From assembly GCA_934394595.1 (NCBI GenBank), contig CAKRRX010000002.1, positions 1 through 63,154 on the forward strand: 63,154 bases of DNA, given 5' to 3'. The stretch comes from an uncultured Blautia sp. (GTDB lineage: Bacteria > Bacillota > Clostridia > Lachnospirales > Lachnospiraceae). Below, piece after piece: positions 28,901 to 36,409 of the stretch (its first letter is position 1; every line of letters begins with the position of its first letter). The translations under genes and the position numbers were made by a program. Below the pieces are notes generated by a model, which worked only from the letters and a program-made list of their open reading frames with translations, ran no database searches and was not told the origin of the DNA.

Positions 28901-31729
28901 TTCACAGATCTGTACGGGGATTCCAAGATGCAAAGACATGGCTTCCGGATCGCAGCAGTTTATGTAGACGATGATGGAAAGAGTACACCAGAAGAACCTA
29001 ATGCATTTTCCTATTTTGCAACCTTGAATAAGATGGAACCTACTTCTGTGTTCTGGCCAGAAGCTGGTAAGCTTCTCTATGGAGAGACGGTGGGTGACAG
29101 CGAGCTTGGAGAGGGAAGTGCCCAGTATATCAATAAGGATTTTGCACTGGAATATCCGGTAATTGGCTCCTTTGACTGGAAAGCAGAAGAAAAAGGAAAA
29201 GTTCCATTTGGTGGAAATAATGGTACAAAAGATTCTTCTTACAAGGTTGTATTTACGCCATATCAGGAGGATCGTTTCACACCTGTGGAAGGAAGTGTGG
29301 GAGTTCTTACCCAGATTGGCCTGACAGTTATCTGCAGTGCAGAGGACCGGGATTACATTCCGGAAGATACCAGCGCTACAGGAACAGCAAAACTGGTCTA
29401 TGTGGATCAGGCTGGAAATCTAACAGATACTGTATTTGAAGATGGCACTCTCTTAACTGGTGGAACCTGGAACTTTGCAAATGACAGGGCAGAAGTGGAT
29501 AAACAGGTTACCTTTACCGGATACAGCCTGGATGCTGCAAAAAATACAACTGCAGAATACGGCGAAAATGCTTATGTTCTGGTAGGAGAGACAACAAAGA
29601 CCTGTCAGGCAACCATCCATCCAGTGGAAAAAGATAATATAAGGATTCAGGTCATTGCGCCGGAAACCATCGAAAAACAGTATCTTTACGGAACACCTCT
29701 TGGAGATATGGGGCTGACAAATGGTTCTGTACGATATCAGAAAGAGAATGGAGACTATATCACCGTTGAGGGTCAGTGGGACTGGAAAAACGGGGAGAAA
29801 GAAAGCGTACCAAATGCAGGAACAACCTCTTATACCGCAGTATTTACACCCGGAGATAAATATGAAGGAGGATATGGAAGCTTTGAAGCTGGCGTACAGG
29901 TTACGGTACAAAAGCAGACCGTGACAGTGCCACAGATTTCAGATCTGACTTATGTGGGAACTGCACAGGCACCACAGGTGGCAGCTTCCAGCCTTTATCA
30001 GGTAAAAGAAAATGCAAAACAGACATCTGTGGGTACCTATACAGTGAAGCTGGAACTGAAGGATTTTACCAATTATATGTGGGCAGATCCCGCCAGCGAA
30101 AAGGTGACCATCCAGGATGCCGAGGCAACGATTTCCTATCAGATCCTTCCGGCAGAAATCACTGTGGATGTAACTGCGGCAACAGCAGCACAGGTTCTTT
30201 ATGGACAGAAGCTTACCAGTGAGGCAGCAGATCAGACTTCTACAGTAAATGGGCAGAATAACATTGTCACAGCGTTGACTGCCAAGGGAAAAGTAAGCGG
30301 AACCAAGGCAACTTATAAAGCTGGGTCCGGTGGAAATCGAGATGTAGCCGGTACCTGGAGCTGGATCACAGATACAGATGGAAACCTACTGGTGAATACA
30401 GCAGGCAAGGAAGTTGCTACTGCGCAGCCACTGGTTCCTTCTGATACAGCTTATCAGGTGAAGGCAAGGTTTACACCAAATGATAAGAATCTGAAGACAT
30501 ATGAAGCATATTTGCCGGTTAAGGTTGGACAGTCAGATCCATATGTGCCGTATACGTTAAGTACAGACTCTTTCTATCTGGGAAAAGGGAATTCGCAATT
30601 TTACTATACACCAGGTGGAATTACTATAAAAGAGAAGGACCAGCCTGTGTATAACCGATATACCGGAGAACAAATAACGGGTATCTGGGAGTGGGATGAT
30701 CCTTTGAAACAAGAAACAGAATCAAAGGTATTTGGTGCAAGGTTTGTATTTGACAATAGCGAAAATAGTTCTTTCTATACGATGCCAAGACAGAATTGTA
30801 AGATTACTGTGCGAGATTACATGATTGCAACTTTGCGTGTTATAGTAGCATCAGAAAACCTGAAATTGACGGGAAATGATATTGGTGATAAGTCAAAATT
30901 TGGACTAAAAAATGGTGAAGGCTCGTATACTTCTATTATAGATGAGAAGCAGACAAAATATTTATTCCGTGTTGATGGCTGGCAGAATGCCCGGGATGAT
31001 CAGAATAACATTATAAGAGAAACAACAATGGTTGCAAAAAGTATAACAGCAGGTGGCGTTCAAGTTGCTCAGGGAGGATTTATTCCTTATAGATGCATTG
31101 TTTCTACCAGTGATGTTACAATTACCTCCATGCAGCCTTCAACTGGCGATGTGTATGCGGTGTTGGTTGATCTGGGGACTCATCGTGGAGATGTTTCCGT
31201 AACGTTGACTGTAGATGCAGTAGAGCCAACCTATAAAGTGCCATCACAGTCGGTACAGTCTGCATCTAAGAGCAGGAAAGCTGCGAAAAAAGCTAAAGTT
31301 CAGCTTACCCCGACACCAACTGTCACCCCGGTACCGGAAACAGAGTTGATCACTCCGACACCAGCGGAAACTCCGGATGACACAATTACCAACCCGACAC
31401 CATCAGAGACTCCGGATATTACAGTTACTCCGCCTGCTCCGTCCGAAACTCCGGAGCCGGTAACTCCAACTGTGACGCCGTCAGAGACACCGGAACCTTC
31501 CACACCGCCGGATACTCCAGCGGAAACACCGACAGAAACTCCCCAGCCAACTCCTGCAGAGCCCACTGAGGTGGAAACCCCGGAACCGACATCTGTGGAA
31601 CCAGCTCCAACCGAGAGTCCGCAAACTGAGGTACAGGACACTTCTCCAGAATCCTCACAGGCAGAAACAACAGCGGACACACTGTCTCCACAGTCGGAAC
31701 TTTCTGAGACGGTGCTACAGGCAGCATAG
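22922..31729 (+). CDS. Giant secreted repeat protein with InlB-type repeats (2935 aa)
   Basis: A very large exported protein. Residues 1-30 form a signal peptide. InlB/Listeria-Bacteroides-type repeats occur near residues 225-370 (EGYTFGGWCADPECTEAF) and 1525-1915 (GLTFRGWYTTSDLSGEPYTF, YYSFTGWYKN, REGYEFAGWIGTD). An acidic low-complexity segment with two perfect-length 15-residue repeats lies near 534-563. A central region (about 790-1090) is rich in beta strands and long hydrophobic stretches. Residues about 2030-2550 contain at least three related Ig/MBG-like units of the type YG..LGD, W.W., Y.A.FTP. The last 140 residues are Pro/Thr/Glu-rich (ETPEP, TPTP). There is no LPXTG motif, hydrophobic tail or SLH domain, so how it stays on the cell is unclear. 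AAAGGAGGGTAAAGGG precedes the ATG. Likely an adhesin or surface scaffold; ligand unknown. Confidence 0.85.
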   Translation: MKKKRIQQWIAMLLSVTLLAGTMETTGFAQSLNQDAPVQEDQEEFQAISEEVWDQINAKTYTQEVKSAEEAQGVRASSESDNLLVTAADSTLSGITAGSVASAGTDKLGLYDSSLKELEVYNTKVVDLKGVEMERLTVYAEDGESVSLRMDDQTSIPEVLLTGNGKVVIEGSGAFGMIRAKDPLSKLTIRATGSVKNESEKPISLEEPDGNSGELLPGEQKELVLTGYLIRFIADGEELETKVEEPGAVIEFPQSVPEKEGYIFTSWYKDEGFTETASQFEVADGQKDYYARYISEEEAVTVHFDTLGGTTLAPITMAKGESLLSRPVEEIYTSQEGYTFGGWCADPECTEAFAYSQPVEDDLTLYAFFISDEVQQEEKEGNTAELTDFDWNGKIPLTVKEGMTPDEIKADVTVEAGAGEDAPEIKITEEDGKYFLSGNNYEKDGETGFEPGSTFSLIADGDVHFADYSEEITNLVVAVYKEQIENVVFADNMTYVLWDDVISYVPAQESEEGQTEDAKIDEEQAGKSADAQTDAEQAEDVQSADDQTDAEQAEDVQSADDQTDTDQTEETKSEDIQTEDDSQDDSAALDTQSVASTETDENGDETGSEWEMPAYIPGEIVIKGDGDYKEGDLVAFYDGEIGRDEKTMDSYIDGSYDGYVLYAKVVKAEPTEEGTKITFQYASPEEYLSDFDVHMTEDADLEQELTQEDLEVLTSRLTRQVEENEELKAQLLVSVMSSQETQDLLNEKYGDGVYSLAAMSARLKLNKPSVSLSVSGSAVTAEISVSAVATISKDGQTLMTIEPKLSFTQTLEVKMNVNGGKFWIDMSVSFLSTTKIALTISATSGGDVSVFEDAKETLEELVKPEGIEGSYEEYDKSVQDLMDTMTSIVQTSLDYNDLFDITLLNLRYSFYGIITIGVEVHFVGQIGVLATFGIEIVAKSGERIGFNYNFLKFKGKSYTEKLDSSVTNNIYLIGKVGVRVGVRLILSITICGIVQTSITGSLYLYAELTGVFFFTANLLTGANSSLGALHFEVGIDVVVTLTLKVRLIIKTIRKDWTVYTGRWPLWSKSVSSKLSYVDEAKLDKEWEIQAENADHRSMFGFTTIPMKTWDLMGGKCTENALLSGKAAGKGGNVKITIENLVVNGEAVSAGDPKENLFTVGDSSKGQNPVAIYMDENLAAEQLCEEAELDMVFTYENNSSSALVKKQVKRFHLKKKCSIASTTQNVKVVLYDWCARNWDLEPASWDGAEVYSTSFVSSRMLGVGYEPTATGTLDLGAIVTAAQTTYPELTSYSYGWAEPNGDGTRANIQYSVPRYSDFCYMTTENGVVRYDVRANTEVYDATYYLYVNRFEGYEDSVRYHIRLDGAREEDSYEFTTRLTENGEEKTFTRQEDGTYLLETRRKDCDTTEQPILMSVNKKAAVKTGFVITGREVQQDVYFDLKIGNGTLGIQLGEGVESYEFEDPALLASSEGIKPGTLISLKVNLKEGYGGLEAVSENKNAEFTVKDNVVSFVMPTESLSVTLQAYRLHTITYLYQYKGYGTYQTAYFAENEKTTEAQQPVIEGLTFRGWYTTSDLSGEPYTFGDTLKTDVTLYADWTCNVTVHFTPAKGTASYWQGTGADRQEIYLLGDKDQTYYQFTYSTLRPEEKLLDIQVPEYEGYQFMGWYADPECSTQAIDLEIYKVSGGMDIYAGWAKIVDILFDKNDGSADTLHAQTTGLVGYPLGLLPEEPARQYYSFTGWYKNAAATVPADIEKEKITGKTTYYAGWKADSYPITYELGGGTNSEANPAAYTTEDSFTLSDPVREGYEFAGWIGTDIQEATREVTVEKGNGGERTYTAVWSPIVYSIEYRRTFETAENNPLSYTIEDEILLEQPTREKYQFEGWIGTDLEEPTKEVSIPKGSIGDRTYTATWSTEDQILDILERVEVLANEHPYNDDLIAFLTQEDFMTDEINYEALEEKLAAAVERYLMAMIMDDEKIGAYSDHIQLTVSFDKEFTDLYGDSKMQRHGFRIAAVYVDDDGKSTPEEPNAFSYFATLNKMEPTSVFWPEAGKLLYGETVGDSELGEGSAQYINKDFALEYPVIGSFDWKAEEKGKVPFGGNNGTKDSSYKVVFTPYQEDRFTPVEGSVGVLTQIGLTVICSAEDRDYIPEDTSATGTAKLVYVDQAGNLTDTVFEDGTLLTGGTWNFANDRAEVDKQVTFTGYSLDAAKNTTAEYGENAYVLVGETTKTCQATIHPVEKDNIRIQVIAPETIEKQYLYGTPLGDMGLTNGSVRYQKENGDYITVEGQWDWKNGEKESVPNAGTTSYTAVFTPGDKYEGGYGSFEAGVQVTVQKQTVTVPQISDLTYVGTAQAPQVAASSLYQVKENAKQTSVGTYTVKLELKDFTNYMWADPASEKVTIQDAEATISYQILPAEITVDVTAATAAQVLYGQKLTSEAADQTSTVNGQNNIVTALTAKGKVSGTKATYKAGSGGNRDVAGTWSWITDTDGNLLVNTAGKEVATAQPLVPSDTAYQVKARFTPNDKNLKTYEAYLPVKVGQSDPYVPYTLSTDSFYLGKGNSQFYYTPGGITIKEKDQPVYNRYTGEQITGIWEWDDPLKQETESKVFGARFVFDNSENSSFYTMPRQNCKITVRDYMIATLRVIVASENLKLTGNDIGDKSKFGLKNGEGSYTSIIDEKQTKYLFRVDGWQNARDDQNNIIRETTMVAKSITAGGVQVAQGGFIPYRCIVSTSDVTITSMQPSTGDVYAVLVDLGTHRGDVSVTLTVDAVEPTYKVPSQSVQSASKSRKAAKKAKVQLTPTPTVTPVPETELITPTPAETPDDTITNPTPSETPDITVTPPAPSETPEPVTPTVTPSETPEPSTPPDTPAETPTETPQPTPAEPTEVETPEPTSVEPAPTESPQTEVQDTSPESSQAETTADTLSPQSELSETVLQAA
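24521..24610 (+). repeat. Two tandem 45-bp repeats in the acidic segment of the giant protein
   Basis: Two copies (24521-24565, 24566-24610) differ at one base and encode DAEQAEDVQSADDQT twice, flanked by degenerate copies. The near identity implies recent slippage and possible length variation between strains. Confidence 0.9.
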
Positions 31730-31759
31730 TGGAAGTAAATTCTTTAAAAAATGAAATGT

Positions 31760-31801
31760 AAAAGAGGCTGCGCACTAAGCGATTAGTGCGCAGTCTCTTT
31801 T
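31760..31801 (+). terminator. Terminator after the giant repeat protein
   Basis: An 18-base stem with one G-U pair (AAAAGAGGCTGCGCACTA against TAGTGCGCAGTCTCTTTT) around AGCGAT, ending in TTTT. A related hairpin occurs at 34495-34535. Confidence 0.9.
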
Positions 31802-31902
31802 CACTCTATATCATTTCGCAATGAATTTTCGCAAAAATTCTGAAAAAGCAACAATTATGTCAGGGAATTTTAGATTAAAAATAATTATTATGCACAAATG
31901 AG

Positions 31903-31931
31903 TTGAGACTTTTTCGGATTCGTATTATGAT
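31903..31931 (+). promoter_or_regulatory. Predicted promoter for arcA
   Basis: TTGAGA (31903-31908), 17 bases, TATGAT (31926-31931), about 35 bases before the arcA ATG. The AT-rich sequence just upstream (TTATTATGCACAAATGA) loosely resembles an arginine-repressor half-site; I do not rely on that. Confidence 0.55.
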
Positions 31932-31966
31932 GATTATATAAAAAAGATGAGAAAGAGAGGAGAGAA

Positions 31967-33193
31967 ATGGCAATACAGGTAAAAAGTGAAATTGGAAAAC
32001 TGAAAAAAGTAATGCTTCACAGACCAGGCAAAGAATTGGAGCATCTTGTGCCGGGAGATCTGGAACGTCTGTTATTTGACGATATTCCATATCTTAAAGC
32101 TGCTCAGAATGAACATGATCTTTTTGCAGGTATTTTGCGTGAGCAGGGAGTTGAGGTAACTTATCTGGAAGACCTGATGTCAGAAGTTTTAAAAAACAAT
32201 ACGGAATTAAAGAAAAAGTTTATTGACCAGTTTATCGAAGAAGGGGATGTAAACGATAAAAGAGTCAAAGAAAATCTGGCATCATTCCTGATGGAGATTC
32301 CCGATGAAAAAGATCTGGTGATGAAGGTTATGTCAGGTGTCCGTGATGAAGAATTGAAAATAAGGATCAAAGGCCCGCTGGTCAGTCACCTGAATACAGA
32401 AAGTCAGTTTCTTTTGGATCCGATTCCCAATCTTTATTTTACCAGAGATCCATTTGCATGTATTGGAAATGGAGTCAGCCTTAACTGTATGTACTCCAGG
32501 ACAAGAAGAAGAGAAACTATTTTTGGAGAATATGTATTGAAATACCACCAGGAGTTTGCAGGACAGACCCCTTTTTATTATGACCGAAAACGACCATATT
32601 CAATTGAGGGCGGCGACATTCTGAATATCAGTAATAAGGTGCTTGCTGTTGGTATTTCTCAAAGAACAACAGCAGAAGCAATCGAGCTTCTTGCACAGTC
32701 GGTTTTTGCTGATGAAAATGCAGAGATAGACACAATTCTGGCACTTGATATTCCGGCAATGAGGGCATATATGCATCTTGATACAGTTTTTACGCAGGTT
32801 GATTATGATAAGTTTACCATTCATCCTGGTATTTTAAGAACACTAAGTGTGTTTGAACTGAAAAAAGGGAAAAATGCCGGAGAATTGACTGTGGCGGAAA
32901 AGACACAGACTCTGGAAACTATATTAAAAGAATGTTTAAAATTGAATAGTGTAACACTGATCCAGTGTGGTGGAAAGGATATGATCGTATCTGAACGTGA
33001 GCAGTGGAATGATGGCTCTAATACTCTTTGTGTTGAACCGGGAAAGGTAGTAGTTTACGATCGCAATTATGTGACAAATCAGATTTTGAGAGAGAATGGT
33101 ATAACGGTGCTGGAGATGCCCAGTTCGGAGCTGTCCAGAGGCCGTGGAGGCCCACGCTGCATGAGCATGCCCCTTATACGAGAAGTATTATGA
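31967..33193 (+). CDS. arcA: Arginine deiminase (408 aa)
   Basis: Hydrolyses arginine to citrulline and ammonia, the first step of the arginine deiminase pathway. The guanidino-modifying-enzyme fold is shown by LKKVMLHRPGKELEHL, the FTRDPFACIGNGV segment with the catalytic Asp region, SIEGGDILNISN, MHLDTVFTQ with the catalytic His, and the nucleophile Cys398 in GGPRCMSMPL. Length is family-typical. GAGAGGAGAGAA precedes the ATG. The usual neighbours arcB and arcC are absent; instead a LOR/SDH ornithine cyclodeaminase follows. Confidence 0.96.
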   Translation: MAIQVKSEIGKLKKVMLHRPGKELEHLVPGDLERLLFDDIPYLKAAQNEHDLFAGILREQGVEVTYLEDLMSEVLKNNTELKKKFIDQFIEEGDVNDKRVKENLASFLMEIPDEKDLVMKVMSGVRDEELKIRIKGPLVSHLNTESQFLLDPIPNLYFTRDPFACIGNGVSLNCMYSRTRRRETIFGEYVLKYHQEFAGQTPFYYDRKRPYSIEGGDILNISNKVLAVGISQRTTAEAIELLAQSVFADENAEIDTILALDIPAMRAYMHLDTVFTQVDYDKFTIHPGILRTLSVFELKKGKNAGELTVAEKTQTLETILKECLKLNSVTLIQCGGKDMIVSEREQWNDGSNTLCVEPGKVVVYDRNYVTNQILRENGITVLEMPSSELSRGRGGPRCMSMPLIREVL

Positions 33194-33201
33194 TGAGATA
33201 A

Positions 33202-33235
33202 GAATTGCGAGAGCAGCTTCGCTGCGAAGCAATTC
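33202..33235 (+). promoter_or_regulatory. Intercistronic hairpin between arcA and the LOR/SDH gene
   Basis: A two-tier stem-loop: outer arms GAATTGC/GCAATTC and inner arms GCAGC/GCTGC around TTC. There is no T-run, so it is more likely a processing or stability element than a terminator. Confidence 0.5.
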
Positions 33236-33315
33236 GTGGATATCAAGTTAGGGGCAAAATACCTTTTTCCCCTGACATCATGATAAGATTGACAGAGAAA
33301 ATGGAGGAAAATAAT

Positions 33316-34413
33316 ATGTCATTTGAAATGCCTAAATATCATCATCCGAATTTTGAGGAAGAAAGATTTGTAAATGCACCAGACGCAGTGTATGAAAAAG
33401 CAGAAAAGGACGGTGTTGCGCCGGAAAATTATCATAGTACATCTATGTATCCGGAATATTTTAAGATTAATGGACAGTGGAAACTGGCAGAAGAAAGCCG
33501 TATGGATTCCTGTGTTATTCTGCGTGAAAATGGAAAACTGGATGTTGTAGAAGCCAGAAATATTAAAAAAGGTGATCAGGTAATCCTGGGAAGAACTGAA
33601 AAGTGTGAAGACGGTATTTATATGCACTGTAACGGATTTGCAGAGGATGAGGATGCTCTGGAAGATCAGTTTGTGTTCCGTCAGGGAAGAAGCAGAGAAA
33701 CTTCATATGCCCGTGATTACGATAAATTGTTTGAGCTTCTGAAATATGAAAAAGAACATGGAAACATTGTCTGGGTCATGGGACCGGCATTTGCTTTTGA
33801 TGCAGATGCAAGAAGAGCTATGCAGCTGCTGATCGAAAATGGCTATGCCCATGGTATAATGGCTGGAAATGCTCTTGCCACACATGATTTGGAAGGAGCA
33901 CTTCTTCATACTGCACTTGGACAGGACATTTATACACAGCGATCTCAGCCTAACGGACATTATAACCATCTGGATGTCTGTAACAAGGTACGTAGAAGCG
34001 GTTCCATTCCACAGTTTATTAAGGATTATGATCTGGACGATGGAATCATCTGCAGCTGTGTGAAAAATGAAGTTCCCTTTGTTCTTGCCGGATCTATCCG
34101 TGATGACGGACCACTTCCTGAGGTTATCGGAGATGTATATGAGGCAGCAAATGCTATGCGTGGGGTTGTGCGTAAGGCAACAACTGTAATCTGCATGGCG
34201 ACTATGCTTCATACGATCGCAACAGGAAATATGACTCCCTCTTTCCGTGTATTAGAGGATGGAACAGTAAGACCGCTTTACCTCTATACTGTGGATGCAG
34301 ATGAATTTGTAGTAAATAAACTGTTGGACAGAGGAAGCCTTAGTGCAACAACAGTTGTAACAAATGTACAGGATTTCATCACACTGGTAGCAAAAGGATT
34401 AAATGTGATGTAA
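33316..34413 (+). CDS. LOR/SDH-domain ornithine cyclodeaminase-type enzyme (365 aa)
   Basis: Matches from memory the TIGR00300/LOR-SDH family, whose archaeal and cyanobacterial members convert ornithine to proline and ammonia. The family core is visible: VWVMGPAFAF, IMAGNALATHDLEGALLHTA, NGHYNHLDVCNKVRRSGSI, PFVLAGSIRDDGPLPEVIGD and the C-terminal DRGSLSATTVVTNVQDF. The N-terminal 100 residues fit the small LOR/SDH domain. The frame is open from 33205, but the ATG at 33316 has GGAGG 8 bases upstream. In cyanobacterial AgrE/ArgZ this domain is fused to an arginine-hydrolysing domain, so adjacency to arcA is meaningful. Substrate is inferred from the family. Confidence 0.75.
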   Translation: MSFEMPKYHHPNFEEERFVNAPDAVYEKAEKDGVAPENYHSTSMYPEYFKINGQWKLAEESRMDSCVILRENGKLDVVEARNIKKGDQVILGRTEKCEDGIYMHCNGFAEDEDALEDQFVFRQGRSRETSYARDYDKLFELLKYEKEHGNIVWVMGPAFAFDADARRAMQLLIENGYAHGIMAGNALATHDLEGALLHTALGQDIYTQRSQPNGHYNHLDVCNKVRRSGSIPQFIKDYDLDDGIICSCVKNEVPFVLAGSIRDDGPLPEVIGDVYEAANAMRGVVRKATTVICMATMLHTIATGNMTPSFRVLEDGTVRPLYLYTVDADEFVVNKLLDRGSLSATTVVTNVQDFITLVAKGLNVM

Positions 34414-34494
34414 CAGGTTTTTACTGTGAAAGTAAGTCACGGATGGCTGCCATGGCAGTGCCACAGGCGCAGAACAGCTGACTTTCATATATGG

Positions 34495-34535
34495 GGCTGT
34501 CGCTCTAAGTGATCAGAGCGCAGCTTCATTTTCTT
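34495..34535 (+). terminator. Terminator after the arcA-LOR/SDH unit
   Basis: GGCTGTCGCTCT pairs imperfectly with AGAGCGCAGCTT around AAGTGATC, followed by CATTTTCTT. It closely resembles the hairpin at 31760-31801 (same loop type, GGCTG/CGCAG arms). Confidence 0.65.
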
Positions 34536-34613
34536 GAAAAAGCGACAGTCCGTTTTGACAGAACAAAAAGCAAGGGAGAAAAATACTGGTTCATAGCGAG
34601 GGTGAAAAATAAC

Positions 34614-34642
34614 TTGACAAAAGCGACAAAAAAGCTTACACT
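34614..34642 (+). promoter_or_regulatory. Promoter of tRNA-Thr
   Basis: TTGACA (34614-34619), exactly 17 bases, TACACT (34637-34642), about 65 bases before the mature tRNA. Confidence 0.7.
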
Positions 34643-34706
34643 AATTAAGCATTTGAGCATTGCATTTTCCTTTGTTTTTTTGATGGAGATGTGATGAGAT
34701 ACATAA

Positions 34707-34779
34707 GCTGGAATAGCTCAGTCGGTAGAGCACTTCACTCGTAATGAAGGGGTCGTGAGTTCGAGTCTCATTTCCAGCT
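34707..34779 (+). tRNA. tRNA-Thr (anticodon CGT)
   Basis: A complete cloverleaf: acceptor arms GCTGGAA/TTCCAGC, D-stem GCTC/GAGC, anticodon stem CTTCA/TGAAG with loop CTCGTAA (anticodon CGT, reading ACG), T-stem GTGAG/CTCAT with TTCGAGT, and discriminator T. CCA is not encoded. It stands alone with its own promoter and a terminator just downstream. Confidence 0.97.
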
Positions 34780-34793
34780 TTTTATTTTTGTAA

Positions 34794-34826
34794 GGGAGCA
34801 GAACTGTTATGGTTCTGCTCCTGTTT
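34794..34826 (+). terminator. Terminator of tRNA-Thr
   Basis: GGAGCAGAAC (34795-34804) pairs perfectly with GTTCTGCTCC (34812-34821), followed by TGTTT. Confidence 0.75.
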
Positions 34827-34876
34827 AAGTGAAAAAATGTGTCATCAGCACAAAAATAATTGTTTTCAAACAGTTT

Positions 34877-34891
34877 ATTCTATGATAGAAT
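34877..34891. promoter_or_regulatory. 15-bp palindrome upstream of the polyamine locus
   Basis: ATTCTAT-G-ATAGAAT is a perfect inverted repeat, 34 bases before the first small gene of the locus, and it overlaps -10-like sequences (TATGAT, TAGAAT). It could be an operator for the downstream transporter genes. Confidence 0.45.
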
Positions 34892-34924
34892 AAGCTTTGA
34901 TTGCAACCAAAGGAGACGAGGTAC

Positions 34925-35146
34925 ATGTCAGGTTATTCCACCCCAGGCTTTTTTGAAAAGAAAATAGAGAGAGAGACCGCAGCAAGAGTTGCGGCTTTTT
35001 TAGGTGGGCTTGGAAGAGGTTCTGAGAATCTTGGAGCTACAGGGGTGCGTTCTGACTGGATGGAGCAGGACGGACCTGCTTTTGTGGTGCCTTTTTCTGA
35101 GACAATATACGAAGATACGGGTTATCGTTACAGCAGAATGCATTAA
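34925..35146 (+). CDS. Small hypothetical protein ahead of potA (73 aa)
   Basis: I do not recognise it. The ATG at 34925 follows AAAGGAGACGAGGTAC, a good ribosome site. The product (MSGYSTPGFFEKKIERETAA start) is soluble, charged, contains GGLGRGSENLGATG and PFSETIYEDTGY, and has no membrane segment. It lies between the tRNA-Thr terminator and potA, 102 bases before potA, so it may be the first gene of the transporter unit or the remnant of a longer gene. No continuation is visible in another frame. Confidence 0.5.
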   Translation: MSGYSTPGFFEKKIERETAARVAAFLGGLGRGSENLGATGVRSDWMEQDGPAFVVPFSETIYEDTGYRYSRMH

Positions 35147-35248
35147 GAAGCGAGATCTCAGCACAGAAGAGGTGCCAAAGAAAAGCTTTTAAAGCCTGAT
35201 GGTGAAGATATCCCGTATCTTTTTTTGCAAAAAAAGAGGAGGGGACAG

Positions 35249-36409
35249 ATGTCTGACTCATTTCTTGAACTGAAAAATCTGAAGAAAAGTTTTACCCCGG
35301 AAGAATACGTGATTCAGGGAATCAATCTGAAAATAGAACAGGGAGAATTTGTTACTCTGCTTGGTGCATCCGGCTGTGGGAAAACCACCACGCTTAGGAT
35401 CATTGCAGGATTGGAGCAGCCTGACAGTGGGAGCGTGTGGCTGGAAGGCAAAGATGTCACATTATTGGAACCCAATAAGAGGGATGTAAACACGGTGTTT
35501 CAGAATTATGCCCTGTTTCCCCACATGAATGTGGAGGACAACATTGGATATGGTCTGAAAATCCGAAAAGTGCCAAAGCCTCAGATCAAACAGAAGGTAA
35601 AGGAAATGCTGGAACTGGTTCAGCTGGAAGGCTATGAAAGGCGTAAGCCAGCCGAGCTTTCCGGGGGGCAGAAACAGCGTGTGGCAATTGCCAGAGCCCT
35701 TGCAAACAATCCACGGGTACTGCTTCTGGATGAGCCGCTTGGGGCGCTGGATCTGCAGCTTCGCCGGGCTATGCAGCTGGAACTGAAGCGACTGCAGAAA
35801 AAGCTGGGAATTACGTTCATCTATATTACACATGATCAGGAAGAGGCAATCAATATGTCTGACCGGATTGTGGTAATGAATCGGGGGCGTTTCGAGCAGA
35901 TCGGTACACCAGATGAGGTGTATAACCATCCGAAGACCAGCTACGTAGCCACATTTGTGGGAAATGCCAATATCCTCAGGGGGAAAGCTGCGCTGGTAGA
36001 TGGTCACCTGGTGCAGGTACAGATAGGAGCAAAAACAGCTTTTATTTACACGGAAGAATCTGTGAAAGTGGGGGAAGTGATTACTTTTGCCCTGCGAAGC
36101 GAAAATATTCTGCTGGAAGAAAAGAAAAGTGTAGCCGGACAGGAGATCGAAAATGGAACCGGAAATGCAGTGAGAAATGAAACCGGGGAGAATACTACCG
36201 GAGATTTATACGGAACTGTAAAAGAGAAAAACTTTGCTGCCGGACAGCTTCGGGTGCAGCTGGTTCTGTCAGATGGCACGGAAATCACAGCCAGCCGGTA
36301 TGGAATGAATGCTAATATCCAGCCAGGCCAGCAGATTGTCTGGAGGTTTGACCCAAAAGCAGCAGTTGTAGTAGATCATGATAACGGTTTCTCAGGAGAG
36401 AAACCGTGA
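35249..36409 (+). CDS. potA: Spermidine/putrescine ABC transporter ATPase, copy 1 (386 aa)
   Basis: ATP-hydrolysing subunit of a PotABCD-type importer. It has Walker [11 protein letters not shown] (about residues 39-48), signature LSGGQKQR, Walker [14 protein letters not shown], and the switch His in YITHDQEEA. The C-terminal TOBE-type region carries an unusual Asn/Glu/Gly-rich insert (about residues 295-330, ENGTGNAVRNETGENTTG), which partly explains its length over copy 2. The ATG at 35249 has AGGAGGGG upstream. Its stop overlaps the GTG start of potB by 4 bases. Confidence 0.93.
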   Translation: MSDSFLELKNLKKSFTPEEYVIQGINLKIEQGEFVTLLGASGCGKTTTLRIIAGLEQPDSGSVWLEGKDVTLLEPNKRDVNTVFQNYALFPHMNVEDNIGYGLKIRKVPKPQIKQKVKEMLELVQLEGYERRKPAELSGGQKQRVAIARALANNPRVLLLDEPLGALDLQLRRAMQLELKRLQKKLGITFIYITHDQEEAINMSDRIVVMNRGRFEQIGTPDEVYNHPKTSYVATFVGNANILRGKAALVDGHLVQVQIGAKTAFIYTEESVKVGEVITFALRSENILLEEKKSVAGQEIENGTGNAVRNETGENTTGDLYGTVKEKNFAAGQLRVQLVLSDGTEITASRYGMNANIQPGQQIVWRFDPKAAVVVDHDNGFSGEKP

